A DNA stretch of 64,000 nt from Promethearchaeota archaeon. GTDB taxonomy: Archaea > Asgardarchaeota > Lokiarchaeia > Sigyniarchaeales > SOKP01. A model generated the notes under the pieces. It searched no databases, had not been told where the DNA came from, and worked only from the letters and a program-made list of their open reading frames with translations. The stretch is taken from the NCBI GenBank assembly GCA_029838195.1, contig JALGVJ010000007.1, forward strand, positions 62,001-126,000. The letters are read 5' to 3'. The translations under genes were made by a program, and so were the position numbers. Positions 63,799 to 64,000 of the stretch are shown here, one piece after another (the stretch's first letter is position 1; each line of letters opens with the position of its first letter).

Positions 63799-64000
63799 AT
63801 GAAGATTGAAGACCGATTTTTTAATACCATGCTTGAAATTAGCAAGCAAATTAATTTTAACGCTGAAAATATAAATAGGGCCCATTTAAGCGATTTTATA
63901 TCTTTAATTCTTAATATAAACGAGAAAGGAGACAGGATCTTCGTATACGGAGCAGGCAGGTCCGGTTTTATTGGACGCTGTTTTGCTCAAAGACTAATGC
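63799..64000 (+). CDS. hxlB: 3-Hexulose-6-phosphate isomerase (SIS domain), partial at the right edge
   Basis: The first 67 residues match the N-terminus of the archaeal PHI/HxlB family: an N-terminal helix (MKIEDRFFNTMLEISKQI), then GDRIFVYGAGRSGFIGRCFAQRLM, which is the SIS-domain sugar-phosphate motif. In the ribulose monophosphate pathway it interconverts hexulose 6-phosphate and fructose 6-phosphate, which in archaea supplies pentose phosphate or fixes formaldehyde. The gene continues past the window. A GTG at 63790, preceded by GGGAAG, is an alternative start. It follows the PhoU/TrkA_C gene by 24 bases and may be in that operon. Confidence 0.8.
   Translation, partial: MKIEDRFFNTMLEISKQINFNAENINRAHLSDFISLILNINEKGDRIFVYGAGRSGFIGRCFAQRLM

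Overview
This AT-rich window most likely comes from an Asgard archaeon (Lokiarchaeia-like). The strongest evidence is a gene at 49.1-50.3 kb for an actin-family protein that aligns end to end with eukaryotic actin. Archaeal features support this: a bacterio-opsin-activator-type HTH regulator, an EhaR-like HAD protein, half-size MgtE/SLC41 membrane proteins with a PhoU/TrkA_C partner, and a 3-hexulose-6-phosphate isomerase start at the right edge. The taxon is inferred; no rRNA or tRNA was seen.

0-31 kb: rhamnose and carbohydrate use. A minus-strand cluster encodes rhamnulokinase, L-rhamnose isomerase, an aldehyde:ferredoxin oxidoreductase (AOR), a class II aldolase and a small zinc-finger membrane protein. 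A GPH/MelB-type sugar symporter is transcribed divergently from it. Further right lie a GH78 alpha-L-rhamnosidase, a GH20 enzyme with a GH78-like sandwich at its C-terminus, and a GH106-type enzyme. None has an evident signal peptide, which suggests that rhamnosides are imported and cut inside the cell, and that the lactaldehyde formed is oxidised by the AOR. Between these lie an oxygen-defence group (flavodiiron protein, 2Fe superoxide reductase, EncFtn-like ferritin), an MgtC/DUF4010 protein, a variant M28 protein, a PiT phosphate transporter flanked by two PhoU-like proteins, and an amidase.

31-48 kb: an HTH_10 regulator, a soluble three-PAS histidine kinase and a type IA topoisomerase, followed by a D-aminoacylase-like amidohydrolase. 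Then comes a minus-strand group for hydrolysis of amides or peptides: M29 aminopeptidase, beta-lactamase-fold hydrolase, double-hotdog protein, TetR regulator and C45 Ntn-hydrolase. A second GPH transporter diverges from it. Palindromes of the form TGAACA-N-TGTTCA lie in the transporter/M29 intergenic region and, with one mismatch, upstream of the TetR gene, so they are probably its operators.

48-49 kb: a rearrangement scar. A roughly 320-bp block holding the topoisomerase 3' tail and a convergent winged-helix gene is present at 37.1-37.4 kb and again at 48.55-48.87 kb. The winged-helix gene is intact only in the second copy. That copy abuts an amputated class III aminotransferase and an 11-bp tandem repeat.

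49-64 kb: actin homologue with changed catalytic residues, a PIG-L-type deacetylase, a polytopic membrane protein paired with a membrane-anchored helical protein, a phosphohexomutase, a proline-rich repeat protein, a three-copy 49-bp tandem repeat in a gene-poor 1.1 kb, a phosphoribosyltransferase, a HEAT-repeat protein, and an MgtE-half/MgtE-half/PhoU-TrkA_C operon leading into hxlB.
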